A stretch of 64,000 bases of DNA from Luteimonas sp. MC1750 (GTDB taxonomy: Bacteria; Pseudomonadota; Gammaproteobacteria; Xanthomonadales; Xanthomonadaceae). The notes below the pieces were generated by a model, which was given only the letters and a program-made list of their open reading frames with translations, was not told the DNA's origin and searched no databases. The DNA lies in assembly GCF_016615955.1 (NCBI RefSeq), contig NZ_CP067113.1:2480001-2544000 (forward strand). Reading direction: 5' to 3'. Of the stretch, positions 16,573-26,126 are shown piece by piece. Each line of letters starts with the position of its first letter. Positions within the stretch are counted from its first letter, which is position 1. The translations under genes were made by a program, and so were the position numbers.

Positions 16573-17790
16573 CTAGCCTATGACATTGGTGAGGTCGTAG
16601 ATCGGCACCAGCACCGCCAGGATCACGACCATGACCACCACCGCCAGCAGCAGGGTGATCACCGGGACCAGCGCGGCGAGCATGCGGTCCAGCGCCTGCC
16701 CGGTCTCGGCTTCGAAGGTGTCGGCGGTCTTGAGCAGCATCGTGTCGAGCGCGCCCGACTCCTCGCCCACCTGCACCATCTGCAGCGCCAGACGCGGGAA
16801 GCGCTTGTTGCGCGCCAGCGCGGTCGAGAGCGCGACGCCGTTCTTGACCTCCTCGCCCGCGGCTTCGACATCGGCGGCCAGCGCACGGTTCCCGAGCACG
16901 TTGCGCCCGATCGCCAGCGCGGCGATCAGCGGCACGCCGTTCTTCAGCAGCGTGCCCAGGGTGCGGGCCAGGCGCGCGGTCTCGATGCGCGCGACCAGGC
17001 CGCCGGCGAGCTTGCGCCCCAGCAGCCATTCATCGAAGCGGGCGCGGAACGCCGGGTCGCGCAGCCGGCGGTCGAACCACAGCGCCGCCAGCGACGGCAC
17101 CGCCAGCAGCACGATCCACCAGTCGCGCACCAGCTCGCCCAGCCCGAGCACGATCTTCGTGAAGAACGGCAGTTCCGCGTCCAGGCTCTCGTACATCACG
17201 CCGAACTGCGGCACGACGTAGCCGAGCAGGAACAGCAGCGCCAGGCCCACCATCACGATCAGGATCACCGGATAGATCAGCGCGTTCATGACCCGGCCGC
17301 GCAGCGCGCGCGAGCGCTCCAGGTAGTCGGCCAGGCGCTGCAGCGTGTCCTGCAGGGTGCCGCCGGCCTCGCCGGCGCGGACCATGTTGATGTACAGGCG
17401 CGAGAACGTGCCGTGCTGGCGCTCCAGCGCGGCCGACAGCGAGGTGCCGCCGCGCACCTGGTCGCGCACGTCGGCGATGGTGCGCCGCGCGGCCTCGTCC
17501 TCCGGCAGGTCGAGCAGGATGGTCAGCGCGCGGTCGAGCGGCTGGCCCGCCCCGAGCAGGGTCGCCAGCTGCTGGGTGAACTGCACCAGGCGCTCGCCGG
17601 AAAAGGGCTTGGGCTTGAACAGTGCCTTGAGGCTGCCGCCGCCACCGCCCTCGCTGGCCAGCTTCGCTTCCACTGGCAGATGGCCCTGCTCCTGCAGGCG
17701 CAGCACCACTTCGGCGTCGCTGGCTGCCTCCATCTGGCCGTCCAGGGTCTCGCCGCGGCTGTTGAGCGCCTTGTAGCGGTACAGCGCCAT
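16573..17790 (-). CDS. gspF: type II secretion inner-membrane protein GspF (XpsF)
   Basis: 405 residues with two T2SSF domains, each a cytosolic helical bundle followed by membrane helices; helices are visible near residues 168-195, 220-240 and 375-400. The N terminus YRYKALNSRGETLDGQ and segments FTQQLATLLGAGQPLDRAL and VARIETARLARTLGTLLKNGVPL are typical. GspF is the polytopic core of the platform turned or engaged by GspE. It starts 2 nt after the gspE stop. Confidence 0.96.
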   Translation of the reverse strand: MALYRYKALNSRGETLDGQMEAASDAEVVLRLQEQGHLPVEAKLASEGGGGGSLKALFKPKPFSGERLVQFTQQLATLLGAGQPLDRALTILLDLPEDEAARRTIADVRDQVRGGTSLSAALERQHGTFSRLYINMVRAGEAGGTLQDTLQRLADYLERSRALRGRVMNALIYPVILIVMVGLALLFLLGYVVPQFGVMYESLDAELPFFTKIVLGLGELVRDWWIVLLAVPSLAALWFDRRLRDPAFRARFDEWLLGRKLAGGLVARIETARLARTLGTLLKNGVPLIAALAIGRNVLGNRALAADVEAAGEEVKNGVALSTALARNKRFPRLALQMVQVGEESGALDTMLLKTADTFEAETGQALDRMLAALVPVITLLLAVVVMVVILAVLVPIYDLTNVIG

Positions 17791-17792
17791 GC

Positions 17793-19508
17793 TCAGGCGT
17801 CCTCGGTGACGCGCAGCACTTCCTCGATCGTGGTCTGCCCGGCCAGCGCCTTGCGGATGCCGTCCTCGTACATCGTCTGCATGCCGGCGTCGCGCGCCAG
17901 TTGCTCGAGCTCGCCCATGCCGGCGTGGCGCATGACCGCGCGGCGCAGGGCGTCGTCCATCACCAGGAATTCGACGATGGTGGTGCGGCCGAGGTAGCCG
18001 GTGGGCGCGATGGCCGAACCGCGCGGGCGGTACAGGGCAATCTCGCCTTCGGGCTGGAAGCGGCGCAGGTCGAACTTGGCGATCTCTTCCGGGCTGGCGG
18101 GATAGCGCTCGGCGTGGGTCGGCTCGAGCCTGCGCACCAGGCGCTGGGCGAGGATGCCGTTGATGGTCGAGGTGAGCAGGTAGTCCTCGACGCCCATGTC
18201 GAGCATGCGGGTGATGCCGCCGGCGGCGTTGTTGGTGTGCAGCGTGCTGAGCACCAGGTGGCCGGTCAACGCGGACTGGATCGCGATGCGCGCGGTTTCC
18301 AGGTCGCGCATCTCGCCGATCATGATGATGTCGGGGTCCTGGCGCACGATGCTGCGCAGGGCGTTGGCGAAGTCCAGGCCGATCTGCGGCTTGGCCTGGA
18401 TCTGGTTGATGCCCTCGATCTGGTACTCGACCGGGTCCTCGACGGTGATGATCTTGACCGTCGGCTGGTTGAGCTTGGAGAGCGCCGTGTACAGCGTCGT
18501 GGTCTTGCCCGAGCCGGTGGGGCCGGTGACCAGCAGGATGCCGTGCGGTTGCTGCAGCACGTGGTTGAAGCGCGGCAGGAACTCGTCGGTGAAGCCCAGA
18601 CGGTGGAAGTCGAACACCACCGTTTCGCGGTCGAGCAGGCGCATGACCACGCTCTCGCCGTGCGCGGTGGGCACGGTCGACACGCGCAGGTCGAGCTCCT
18701 TGCCCTGCACGCGCAGCATGATGCGGCCGTCCTGCGGCAGGCGGCGCTCGGCGATGTTGAGCTTGGCCATGATCTTGATGCGGCTGATCACGGCGGCGGT
18801 GAGGTTGGTCGGCGGGCTCTCGCCTTCTTCCAGTACGCCATCGACGCGGTAGCGGACCTTGAGCCGGTTCTCGAACGGCTCGACGTGGATGTCGGACGCG
18901 CGGAGCTCGACCGCGCGCTGGATGACCAGGTTCACCAGCCGGATCACCGGCGCCTCGCTTGCCAGGTCGCGCAGGTGCTCGACGTCGTCCATGTCGCCGC
19001 CTTCGCCCTCGGCGGTCTCGACGATCGCGCCCATCGCGCTGCGGCCCTGGCCGTGCCAGCGCTCGATCAGGTCCGAGATCTCCGAGCGCAGGGCCACGCG
19101 CGTGCGCACCGGCTTGCCGGTCGCCAGGCGCACGGCATCGAGCGCATAGGACTCCTGGGGATCGGCCGCGAGCACGTCGACGACGTCATCGCCCTCGGCC
19201 ACCGGGATCACGTGGAACTGGGTCATGAAGCGCACGCCCAGGGGCGTGCCCTCCGGCGGCAGTTCCGGCATGTCCTTGGCGCTGGCGAGCGGCAGGCCCA
19301 GGACGGCGGCACAGGTCTCGGCGTGGTCGCGTTCCGACACCAGGCCAAGGCGACCCAGCAGCCCGAGCAGGCTGCCCCCGGTCTCCTCCTGGAGTCGCCG
19401 CGCGCGGGCCAGGTCGGCCTCTTTCAGTCGGCCCTTTTCGAGCAGCGCGGCGACGATGCGCTCGTCGGCGCCGACGGCTCCGGTGGTCTGCTCCGCGGCG
19501 GCGTTCAT
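17793..19508 (-). CDS. gspE: type II secretion ATPase GspE (XpsE)
   Basis: 571 residues; a cytosolic hexameric ATPase that powers pseudopilus assembly. The N-terminal T2SSE_N domain (to about 160) binds GspL. The ATPase domain has Walker A GPTGSGKTTT near residue 330, the Asp box ITVEDPVEYQIEG, Walker B IIMIGEMRD and the His box TGHLVLSTLHTNNA. The four-cysteine zinc loop of enterobacterial GspE is absent: the corresponding region reads RRLEPTHAERYPASPEEI. First gene of the operon, downstream of purL. Confidence 0.96.
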   Translation of the reverse strand: MNAAAEQTTGAVGADERIVAALLEKGRLKEADLARARRLQEETGGSLLGLLGRLGLVSERDHAETCAAVLGLPLASAKDMPELPPEGTPLGVRFMTQFHVIPVAEGDDVVDVLAADPQESYALDAVRLATGKPVRTRVALRSEISDLIERWHGQGRSAMGAIVETAEGEGGDMDDVEHLRDLASEAPVIRLVNLVIQRAVELRASDIHVEPFENRLKVRYRVDGVLEEGESPPTNLTAAVISRIKIMAKLNIAERRLPQDGRIMLRVQGKELDLRVSTVPTAHGESVVMRLLDRETVVFDFHRLGFTDEFLPRFNHVLQQPHGILLVTGPTGSGKTTTLYTALSKLNQPTVKIITVEDPVEYQIEGINQIQAKPQIGLDFANALRSIVRQDPDIIMIGEMRDLETARIAIQSALTGHLVLSTLHTNNAAGGITRMLDMGVEDYLLTSTINGILAQRLVRRLEPTHAERYPASPEEIAKFDLRRFQPEGEIALYRPRGSAIAPTGYLGRTTIVEFLVMDDALRRAVMRHAGMGELEQLARDAGMQTMYEDGIRKALAGQTTIEEVLRVTEDA

Positions 19509-19541
19509 TCGGTGCGGGGGCTCGCCAGGAAGGGGGCCAGC

Positions 19542-19550
19542 ACTGTAGCA
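19542..19550 (-). promoter_or_regulatory. -10 element of the gspE operon
   Basis: TGCTACAGT on the minus strand, an extended -10 (TGn plus TACAGT), lies 33 nt before the gspE start; the predicted leader is about 27 nt. No clear -35 is present. It belongs to the GCTAnnnT group. Confidence 0.45.
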
Positions 19551-19577
19551 AACGCGCCCCGGCTTCCTGCCGGCGCG

Positions 19578-22500
19578 TCAGCCGACGGCCACGCGCGCGT
19601 TCCTGAACATGCGCAGCCACGGCGAGGCTTCGGGCCACGTGGCCGGCGCCCAGCTGAAGTTGGCCGTGGCCAGGGTGCGCTCGGGGTGCGGCATCAGCAG
19701 GGTGGCGCGGCCGTCATCGCTGGCCAGCCCGGCCACGGCGTCGTCGGAGCCGTTCGGATTGGCCGGGTAGCCCGTCGCGGGCCGCCCGTCGCCTTCGACG
19801 TAGCGCAGCGCCACGCGGGCGGCGGCGCGATCGGCATCGCTGGCGAACTGCGCGCGCCCTTCGCCGTGCGAGACCACCACCGGGATCCGCGAGCCGGCCA
19901 TGCCGCGCAGGAACAGCGAAGGCGAGTCCAGCACTTCGAGCATCGACAGCCGCGCTTCGAACTGCTCGCTGCGGTTGCGCAGGAAGGTCGGCCAGTGCGC
20001 GGCGCCCGGCACGATGTCCTTCAGCTGCGACAGCATCTGGCAGCCGTTGCAGACGCCCAGGGCGAAGCTGTCGCCGCGGGCGAAGAAGCGTTCGAACATC
20101 TCGCGCAGGGCCTCGCGCTCCAGGATCGAGGTCGCCCAGCCGCGGCCCGCGCCGAGCACGTCGCCGTAGCTGAAGCCGCCGCAGGCCGCGAGGCCGGCAA
20201 AGTCGGCCAGCGTGGCGCGGCCTTCGACCAGGTCGCTCATGTGCACGTCGACGGCCTCGAAGCCGGCGAGCGTGAACGCCGCGGCCATCTCCACCTGGCC
20301 GTTGACGCCCTGCTCGCGCAGCACCGCCACGCGCGGGGCGGCGCCGGTGGAGACATAGGGCGCGGCGATGTCCTCGGCGGGATTGAAGCCGAGTTCCGGA
20401 TGCAGGCCGGGCGCGTCGAAGCGCAGCGCGGCGGCGCGCTCGGCGTCGGCGCACTCGGGATTGTCGCGCTGGCGCTGCATGGCATGGCTGACCGACCACC
20501 AGGCGCCGAACAGGTCTTCCCAGACCCACTCGGCCATGACCTCGCCCCCGGCGAGCACGCGCACCGAGGACGCCGTGGTCGGGCGCGCGATGCGCTGAGC
20601 GCACTCCACCAGGCCGTGGCGCGCGACCAGGTCGGCGAACTCCACGCGGTCGTCGACCGCGATCTGCACCACCGCGCCCAGCTCCTCGTTGAACAGGGTC
20701 CGGAAGACGTTCTCGGTGCGGTCGTCGCCCCAGGCATCGAGGTCGATGTCGAGGCCCACGCGCGAGCAGAACGCCATCTCGCACAGGCTGGCGAAGACCC
20801 CGCCGTCGGAACGGTCGTGGTAGGCCAGCAGCAGGCCGGCCTCGCGCGCCTCGCAGACCAGTTCGAAGAAGGCCCGCAGCCGCTGCGGATCGTCGAGATC
20901 CGGGCAGGCGCCACCAAATGCGCCGTGCACCTGCGACAGGATCGAGCCGCCCATGCGCTGCTTGCCGGCGCCCAGGCCGATGAGCCACAGCTCGGTGCCG
21001 GCCTGGCGCGCCAGCAGCGGGGTCAGCTGCGCGCGCACGTCGGCCACCGGCGCGAAGGCGCTGACCACCAGCGAGACCGGCGACACCGACTTCTGCTGGC
21101 CGTCCGCGTCCTGCCACTGCGCCTGCATCGACAGCGAGTCCTTGCCCACCGGGATCGACAGCTCGATCTCCGGGCACAGCTGCATGCCGACCGCGTGCAC
21201 GGCGTCGAAGAGGCGCGCGTCCTCGCCGGGATGCCCGGCGGCGGCCATCCAGTTGGCCGACAGCTTGGTGCGCGCCAGCGACTCGACCGGCGCGGCGCAC
21301 AGGTTGGTGATCGCCTCGCCCACGGCCATGCGCGCGCTGGCGGCGGCGTCGATCAGCGCCAGCGGCGTGCGCTCGCCGATCGCCATCGCCTCGCCGGAAT
21401 GGCCGTGGAAGCCGGCCAGGGTGATCGCGCAGTCGGCCACCGGCAGCTGCCAGGGGCCGATCATCTGGTCGCGCGCGGTCAGCCCGCCGACGCTGCGGTC
21501 GCCGATGGTGACCAGGAACTGCTTGGCGGCGACCGTCGGATGCGCCAGCACGCGCAGGCCGGCCTCGTGCAGGGCCTCGCCGGCACCGCCGCCCGCGGCG
21601 AGCGCGACGACGTCGAGCTGCGGCCAGCGGTGGGGCGTGGCGCGCGCGGTGTCGCGGTGCATCTTCGGCGCCTTGCCGAAGATGAGGTCCATCGGCAGGT
21701 CGATCGGCAGCGTCTCGGCGGCCGCGTCGCGCGGCTGCAGCGCCAGGCCGAGCCCGGACGCCGACGGCGCCAGCACGCCGTAGCCGACCACCAGCCGCTC
21801 CTCGGCCGTCGCCACGCCCACCACCGCGAACGGACAGCGTTCGCGCCGGCACAGCGCGGCGAAGTCGTCGAGGCGGTCGGCGGCGATGCCGAGCACGTAG
21901 CGTTCCTGCGATTCGTTGCACCACAGCTGCATCGGCGACAGCGACGGATCGTCGCTGGGCACCCGGCCGAGGTCGACCACGCCGCCCACGCCGGAATCGT
22001 GCAGCAGCTCGGGGATCGCGTTGGACAGGCCGCCGGCGCCGACGTCGTGGCACCACTTGATCGGATTGCCGTCCTCGCCCCTGGCCGCGCAGCGGTCGAG
22101 GACCTCCTGGCAGCGGCGCTCCATTTCCGGGTTGTCGCGCTGCACGCTGGCGAAATCGAGGTCCTCGGCGCTTTCGCCCGAGGCCACCGAGCTCGCGGCG
22201 CCGCCGCCCAGGCCGATCAGCATCGCCGGGCCGCCGAGCACGATCACCGCGTCGCCCGGCGACAGCCGGCGCTTGGCCACCTGGTCGCGGTCGATCGCGC
22301 CCAGGCCGCCGGCGAGCATGATCGGCTTGTCGTAGGCGCGGACCAGGCCGTCGGCCTCCGGCAGCTCGAAGCTGCGGAAGTAGCCGGTGAGGTTGGGGCG
22401 GCCGAATTCGTTGTTGAACGCCGCCGCGCCCAACGGGCCGTCGGTCATGATTTCCAGCGCCGGGGCCATGCGCGGGTTCAGCGCGCGCGGCTGTTCCCAG

Positions 22501-23540
22501 GGCTGCGGCAGCGCCGGGATGCGCAGGTGCGAGACGCTGAAGCCGACCAGGCCCGCCTTGGGCTTGCCGCCGCGGCCGGTGGCGCCCTCGTCGCGGATCT
22601 CGCCGCCGGCGCCGGTCGAGGCCCCGGCGAACGGCGAGATCGCCGTCGGATGGTTGTGGGTCTCGACCTTGATGCAGAACGCGCTGTCGATCGCCGCTTC
22701 GGCGCGGTACATGGCGGTGTCCGGATCCGGGCGGAAGCGCCGCGCCGGATAGCCCTCGACCACCGCAGCGTTGTCGCTGTAGGCCGACAACGTGTGCGCG
22801 GGGGTCTGCGCGTGGGTGTGCCGGATCATCCGGAACAGCGACTGCGGCCCGCCCGACGGCGCACGCATGTCCTCGCCGTCGATGGTCCACGACGCATTGA
22901 AGATCTTGTGGCGGCAGTGCTCGGAGTTGGCCTGCGCGAACATCATCAGCTCGACGTCGTGGGGATCGCGGCCCAGCGCGGCGTAGCGCTCGCGCAGGTA
23001 GGCGATCTCGTCCTCGGCCAGCGCCAGGCCGAGGCGCCGGTTGGCGTCTTCCAGCGTCGCCAGCGGGACCACCTCGACCTCGCCCCGGGCCGGCGCGCCG
23101 AACAGCGCTTCCGCGCCCGCGTGCGAGACCAGCAGCGACTGGGTCATCGGATCGTGCAGCAGGCGCTCGACCGCCGCGGCGGCCGCGGCATCGGCCGGCC
23201 AGCCGGCGACGTCGACGCGGGTGCCGCGCTCCACGCGCTTCACCGGCACGCCGGCGCCGCGCAGCAGTTCGCCGGCCTTGCTGGCCCAGGGCGACAGCGT
23301 GCCCAGGCGCGGCGAGACGAAGCGGGTGGTGGTGCCGGGGGCCGCGGCCTCGACGCTGGCGGACGCCTGCAAGATGCGGTGCAGCACCGCCGGGTCGGGC
23401 GTGGCGCCGGCTTCGGCGGCGATCCAGTACACGTGCCAGGCGCCGGTGACGCGCAGCGCGGGATCGATGGCTTGCAGGCGGGCCTGGAGGCGTTCGCGCC
23501 GGAACGGCGACAGGGCGGGCAGGCCCTCGAGGACGATCAT
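19578..23540 (-). CDS. purL: phosphoribosylformylglycinamidine synthase (single-chain)
   Basis: About 1320 residues; converts FGAR, glutamine and ATP to FGAM in purine synthesis. It is the large single-chain form of gammaproteobacteria: an N-terminal linker domain, two AIRS-type halves ([18 protein letters not shown] loop near residues 310-330), and a C-terminal glutaminase with [10 protein letters not shown] (nucleophile Cys) and [13 protein letters not shown] (His/Glu). The ATG at 23540 ([15 protein letters not shown]) is preferred; an upstream in-frame ATG at 23573 lies within the -10 box and would lie before the transcript start. It lies upstream of and on the same strand as the secretion operon. 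Confidence 0.97.
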   Translation of the reverse strand: MIVLEGLPALSPFRRERLQARLQAIDPALRVTGAWHVYWIAAEAGATPDPAVLHRILQASASVEAAAPGTTTRFVSPRLGTLSPWASKAGELLRGAGVPVKRVERGTRVDVAGWPADAAAAAAVERLLHDPMTQSLLVSHAGAEALFGAPARGEVEVVPLATLEDANRRLGLALAEDEIAYLRERYAALGRDPHDVELMMFAQANSEHCRHKIFNASWTIDGEDMRAPSGGPQSLFRMIRHTHAQTPAHTLSAYSDNAAVVEGYPARRFRPDPDTAMYRAEAAIDSAFCIKVETHNHPTAISPFAGASTGAGGEIRDEGATGRGGKPKAGLVGFSVSHLRIPALPQPWEQPRALNPRMAPALEIMTDGPLGAAAFNNEFGRPNLTGYFRSFELPEADGLVRAYDKPIMLAGGLGAIDRDQVAKRRLSPGDAVIVLGGPAMLIGLGGGAASSVASGESAEDLDFASVQRDNPEMERRCQEVLDRCAARGEDGNPIKWCHDVGAGGLSNAIPELLHDSGVGGVVDLGRVPSDDPSLSPMQLWCNESQERYVLGIAADRLDDFAALCRRERCPFAVVGVATAEERLVVGYGVLAPSASGLGLALQPRDAAAETLPIDLPMDLIFGKAPKMHRDTARATPHRWPQLDVVALAAGGGAGEALHEAGLRVLAHPTVAAKQFLVTIGDRSVGGLTARDQMIGPWQLPVADCAITLAGFHGHSGEAMAIGERTPLALIDAAASARMAVGEAITNLCAAPVESLARTKLSANWMAAAGHPGEDARLFDAVHAVGMQLCPEIELSIPVGKDSLSMQAQWQDADGQQKSVSPVSLVVSAFAPVADVRAQLTPLLARQAGTELWLIGLGAGKQRMGGSILSQVHGAFGGACPDLDDPQRLRAFFELVCEAREAGLLLAYHDRSDGGVFASLCEMAFCSRVGLDIDLDAWGDDRTENVFRTLFNEELGAVVQIAVDDRVEFADLVARHGLVECAQRIARPTTASSVRVLAGGEVMAEWVWEDLFGAWWSVSHAMQRQRDNPECADAERAAALRFDAPGLHPELGFNPAEDIAAPYVSTGAAPRVAVLREQGVNGQVEMAAAFTLAGFEAVDVHMSDLVEGRATLADFAGLAACGGFSYGDVLGAGRGWATSILEREALREMFERFFARGDSFALGVCNGCQMLSQLKDIVPGAAHWPTFLRNRSEQFEARLSMLEVLDSPSLFLRGMAGSRIPVVVSHGEGRAQFASDADRAAARVALRYVEGDGRPATGYPANPNGSDDAVAGLASDDGRATLLMPHPERTLATANFSWAPATWPEASPWLRMFRNARVAVG

Positions 23541-23571
23541 GTCCGGGTTCGACCGTGGAAACGGGCCCGCC

Positions 23572-23577
23572 ATTGTA
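23572..23577 (-). promoter_or_regulatory. -10 element of purL promoter
   Basis: TACAAT on the minus strand, preceded by GC, predicts a start near 23565 and a leader of about 25 nt before ATG 23540. It overlaps an upstream in-frame ATG, which supports the shorter purL start. No -35 hexamer is apparent. Confidence 0.5.
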
Positions 23578-23651
23578 GCGAAGCCGGGCGACCGCGCGCG
23601 GCGCGGCGTCCGGCGGTCAGGGGTGGCCGGCCGCGGCGCGGCCGGGGGCGG

Positions 23652-24518
23652 TCAACGGCTGCCGGCGGCCCCGGCGGCCGGAGCGGCGGGCGCGGCGGGC
23701 GCGGCGGCAGCTTCGGCCGGCGAGGCCTTGCCGGCCAGTTCGTCGAGCGCGGCGCGCAGGTCGGCCGGCGGCATGTAGCCCGGCATCTGCACGCCCGAAG
23801 CGGTGACGATCATCGGCGTGCCGGTCAGGCCGACGCGGCGGCCGATGTCGTAGTGGCGCGCCACCGGGTTGGTGCAGTCGCGCGAGGCGACCTTGCGCCC
23901 TTCCTTGGCGGCGGTCAGCGCCGCGCCACGATCGGCCGCGCACCAGACCGCGACCATCTTGGCGAAGTCCTCGCTGGCCGGGCCCATGCGCGGGAAGGCC
24001 AGGTACTCGATCGCGATCCCCAGGCGGTTGTACTCGGCGATGTCCTGGTGGAGCTTCTGGCAGTAGCCGCACTCGACGTCGGTGAACACGCTCACCGTGT
24101 ACTCGGGGTTCTCGGGCGCGAACACGATGCGCTCCGAGGCCGGGATCGTGGCCAGCAACCGGCGCCGCACTTCGGCCATGCCGGCCTGGCTGAGGTCGGT
24201 CTTCTCGACCACGTCGTAGAGCGCGCCCTGCAGCAGGTAGCGGCCGTCATCGCTGATGTAGACCACCTGCCCGCCAACCACCGCCTCGCGGAAGCCCGGC
24301 AGCGGCGCCGGACCCACGTGGTCGACCTCGATGCGCGGATTGATCGACTGCAGCGCCTGGATCGCGCGCGCGTCGACCGAGCCCGCTTCGGCGCTGGCCA
24401 GTCCCTGCGCAGGCGCGCGTTCGACGGCAGCGGCGCCCTCGCCCGCGGCGGTGTCGGGAGCCTGGGCGCAGGCGGTGAGGCTGACGGCGCAGAGCAGCAG
24501 GGGCAACAGGGACTTCAT
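23652..24518 (-). CDS. dsbC: disulfide isomerase DsbC, possible lipoprotein
   Basis: 288 residues. The CGYC redox centre is at residues 150-153, with a second Cys pair (in VWCAAD and SRDCTN) and the cis-proline loop TGTPMIV. An N-terminal dimerisation domain begins about residue 48. Unlike E. coli DsbC, the signal peptide ends LTAC^AQ, a plausible lipobox, so it may be membrane-anchored in the periplasm, and the last 25 residues are an Ala/Pro-rich tail. It refolds secreted proteins with wrong disulfides and could serve T2SS clients. It follows xerD by 107 nt. Confidence 0.9.
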   Translation of the reverse strand: MKSLLPLLLCAVSLTACAQAPDTAAGEGAAAVERAPAQGLASAEAGSVDARAIQALQSINPRIEVDHVGPAPLPGFREAVVGGQVVYISDDGRYLLQGALYDVVEKTDLSQAGMAEVRRRLLATIPASERIVFAPENPEYTVSVFTDVECGYCQKLHQDIAEYNRLGIAIEYLAFPRMGPASEDFAKMVAVWCAADRGAALTAAKEGRKVASRDCTNPVARHYDIGRRVGLTGTPMIVTASGVQMPGYMPPADLRAALDELAGKASPAEAAAAPAAPAAPAAGAAGSR

Positions 24519-24625
24519 TCGCGGTCTCGATCCGGGCAGCGCCGCGCGGCGGCGCCAATACCCTGCATTCTCGCACGAGGCCCGGGCGCGGGCGCCGGCC
24601 GCCCGGCCCGCCGTTGCACGGGCTT

Positions 24626-25573
24626 TCAGGCCCGCGGGTGATGCCGGGCGTGCAGGCGCTTGAGCTGCTCGCGCGCGACCAGGGTGTAGATCTGGGTGGT
24701 CGACAGCGAGCTGTGGCCCAGCAGCATCTGCAGCGAGCGCAGGTCGGCGCCATGGTTGAGCAGGTGGGTGGCGAAGCTGTGGCGCAGGCCGTGCGGGCTG
24801 ACGCGCGCGGGGTCGACGCCGGCCGCCGCGGCATGGCGCTTCACCAGCGCCCAGAAGCCCTGGCGGCTGAGCGCTGCCGCGCGCGTGGTGAGGAACAGCG
24901 CCGCCGGCGTGGCGCGCCCGGCCAGCGCCGGCCGTGACCGCGCCAGGTAGCGCTCGAGCCAGTCCTGCGCCTGCTCGCCCAGCGGCACCAGGCGCTCCTT
25001 GCCGCCCTTGCCGGCCACGCGCAGCACGCCCTGGCGCAGGTTCACGCCGGTCGCGGGCAGGTCGACCAGCTCGCTCACGCGCAGCCCGCAGGCATACATC
25101 AGCTCGAGCATGGCGCGGTCGCGCAGCCCGTCCGCGGTGTCGGCGTCGGGCGCCTCGAGCAGGCGCCCGATGTCGCTTTCCGACAGCGCCTTGGGCAGCA
25201 GCCGCGGCAGGCGCGGCGGCTCGAGCAGCGCGGTGGGATCGTCGCTGCGCAGGCCCTGGCGCAGCCGCCAGCCATAGAAGGCCCGCAGCGCCGACAGCAG
25301 GCGGGCATTGCTGCGCGGCGACCAGCCCTCGCGGCTGCGCCAGGCGAGGTAGTCGAACAGGCCGGCCCGGTCGGCGTCGGCGATGTCGCCGCGGTCGCGC
25401 CAGCGCGCGAAGCCCTGCAGGTCGCGGCGATAGCCATCCAGGGTCTGGCGTGCGGCACCCGACTCGGCCCACCAGGCATCGACGAAGCCGTCGATGGCAC
25501 GCGCATCGGCGTCGCGCAGTGCCGGCAGGGCCAGCACACGGGCGCGGCGCTCGGCGGGCGTGGTCGCGGTCAT
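24626..25573 (-). CDS. xerD: tyrosine recombinase XerD
   Basis: 315 residues; with XerC resolves chromosome dimers at dif. Catalytic residues are visible: Arg in CGLRVSELVDL, Lys in GKGGKERLVPLG, HGLRH (His-x-x-Arg), HSSLSTTQIYT with the nucleophilic Tyr. The N-terminal SAM-like core-binding domain covers residues 20-110. XerD rather than XerC is favoured by ACGLRVSEL and the LPATGVNLRQGVLRVAGKGGKE region, and by the dsbC neighbour, seen also in E. coli (xerD-dsbC-recJ). ATG 25573 is divergent from the RDD gene 48 bp away. Confidence 0.93.
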   Translation of the reverse strand: MTATTPAERRARVLALPALRDADARAIDGFVDAWWAESGAARQTLDGYRRDLQGFARWRDRGDIADADRAGLFDYLAWRSREGWSPRSNARLLSALRAFYGWRLRQGLRSDDPTALLEPPRLPRLLPKALSESDIGRLLEAPDADTADGLRDRAMLELMYACGLRVSELVDLPATGVNLRQGVLRVAGKGGKERLVPLGEQAQDWLERYLARSRPALAGRATPAALFLTTRAAALSRQGFWALVKRHAAAAGVDPARVSPHGLRHSFATHLLNHGADLRSLQMLLGHSSLSTTQIYTLVAREQLKRLHARHHPRA

Positions 25574-25580
25574 GGCCACG

Positions 25581-25586
25581 AGCTTA
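25581..25586 (-). promoter_or_regulatory. candidate -10 of xerD, leaderless arrangement
   Basis: TAAGCT on the minus strand, preceded by GC, ends 7 bases before the xerD ATG. A start 7 nt after the box would fall on the A of ATG, so the mRNA could be leaderless. The hexamer is weak (3 of 6 consensus bases, but the key T1, A2, T6). Confidence 0.35.
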
Positions 25587-25608
25587 GCGGCGCGCGGACG
25601 GCGGCGGC

Positions 25609-25614
25609 TATCCT
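25609..25614 (+). promoter_or_regulatory. candidate -10 of RDD gene, leaderless arrangement
   Basis: TATCCT preceded by GC ends 6 bases before the ATG at 25621, so transcription would begin at or next to the start codon. No ribosome-binding sequence fits between, which supports leaderless translation. Confidence 0.4.
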
Positions 25615-25620
25615 GTGGCG

Positions 25621-26121
25621 ATGGACGCGGACACCTCGCTCGACACCCCCAAGCCAGCAGCCCGACACGGCGCGCGTGCCGGCGCACATCTCGGCAAGCG
25701 CGTGCTCGCGATGGTCTACGACCTGCTGCCGGTGCTGTCGATGTGGTTCCTGCTCGGCTTCCTGTTCGCCGTGGGCTACACCCTTGCCGGACACGCGCCG
25801 CGCGAGAACATCGAACCCTGGAGCCCGCTGCAGTGGCTGCTGTGGCTGTGCTGCTGGCTGGTGACCGGCGCCTATGCGACGGCCAGCTGGCGTCGCGGCG
25901 GCCAGACGCTGGGCATGCGTCCGTGGCGCCTGCGGGTGGCGGCTACCGGCGGCGCCACGCTCTCGTGGCACGGCGCCTGGCTGCGCTACGCGGTGGCCAC
26001 GCTGTCGGTGGCGGCGGGCGGACTTGGCTTCTGGTGGGCGTGGTTCGACCGCGACCGCCTGACCTGGCACGACCGCGCGGCGGGCACGCACATGGTCCAC
26101 GAACCGAAAACGACGAGGTGA
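25621..26121 (+). CDS. RDD family membrane protein
   Basis: 166 residues with an N-terminal cytosolic basic segment, then three transmembrane helices (around residues 33-55, 67-85 and 118-140). The family Arg-Asp-Asp motif appears as KRVLAMVYDLLPV with the Arg and Asp kept, and the C-terminal FDRDRLTWHDRAAGTHMV block is the best-conserved part of the family. RDD proteins are mostly uncharacterised; some act in ion or metabolite transport. A GTG two codons upstream is possible, but would lie before the predicted transcript start. Its stop overlaps the ribosome site of the next gene, so the two are co-transcribed. Confidence 0.85.
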   Translation: MDADTSLDTPKPAARHGARAGAHLGKRVLAMVYDLLPVLSMWFLLGFLFAVGYTLAGHAPRENIEPWSPLQWLLWLCCWLVTGAYATASWRRGGQTLGMRPWRLRVAATGGATLSWHGAWLRYAVATLSVAAGGLGFWWAWFDRDRLTWHDRAAGTHMVHEPKTTR

Positions 26122-26126
26122 CTCCC

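Noticed and set aside
23541-23573. ATG 23573 as purL start
   Set aside because: It overlaps the TACAAT box and would lie upstream of the predicted transcript start; [10 protein letters not shown] fits the family N terminus.
17901-24641. A 2246-codon open frame on the plus strand opposite gspE, purL and dsbC
   Set aside because: It is an antisense shadow of GC-rich genes: composition is dominated by Arg, Ala, His, Gly and Asp, it has no signal or domain, and the opposite strand carries complete conserved genes.
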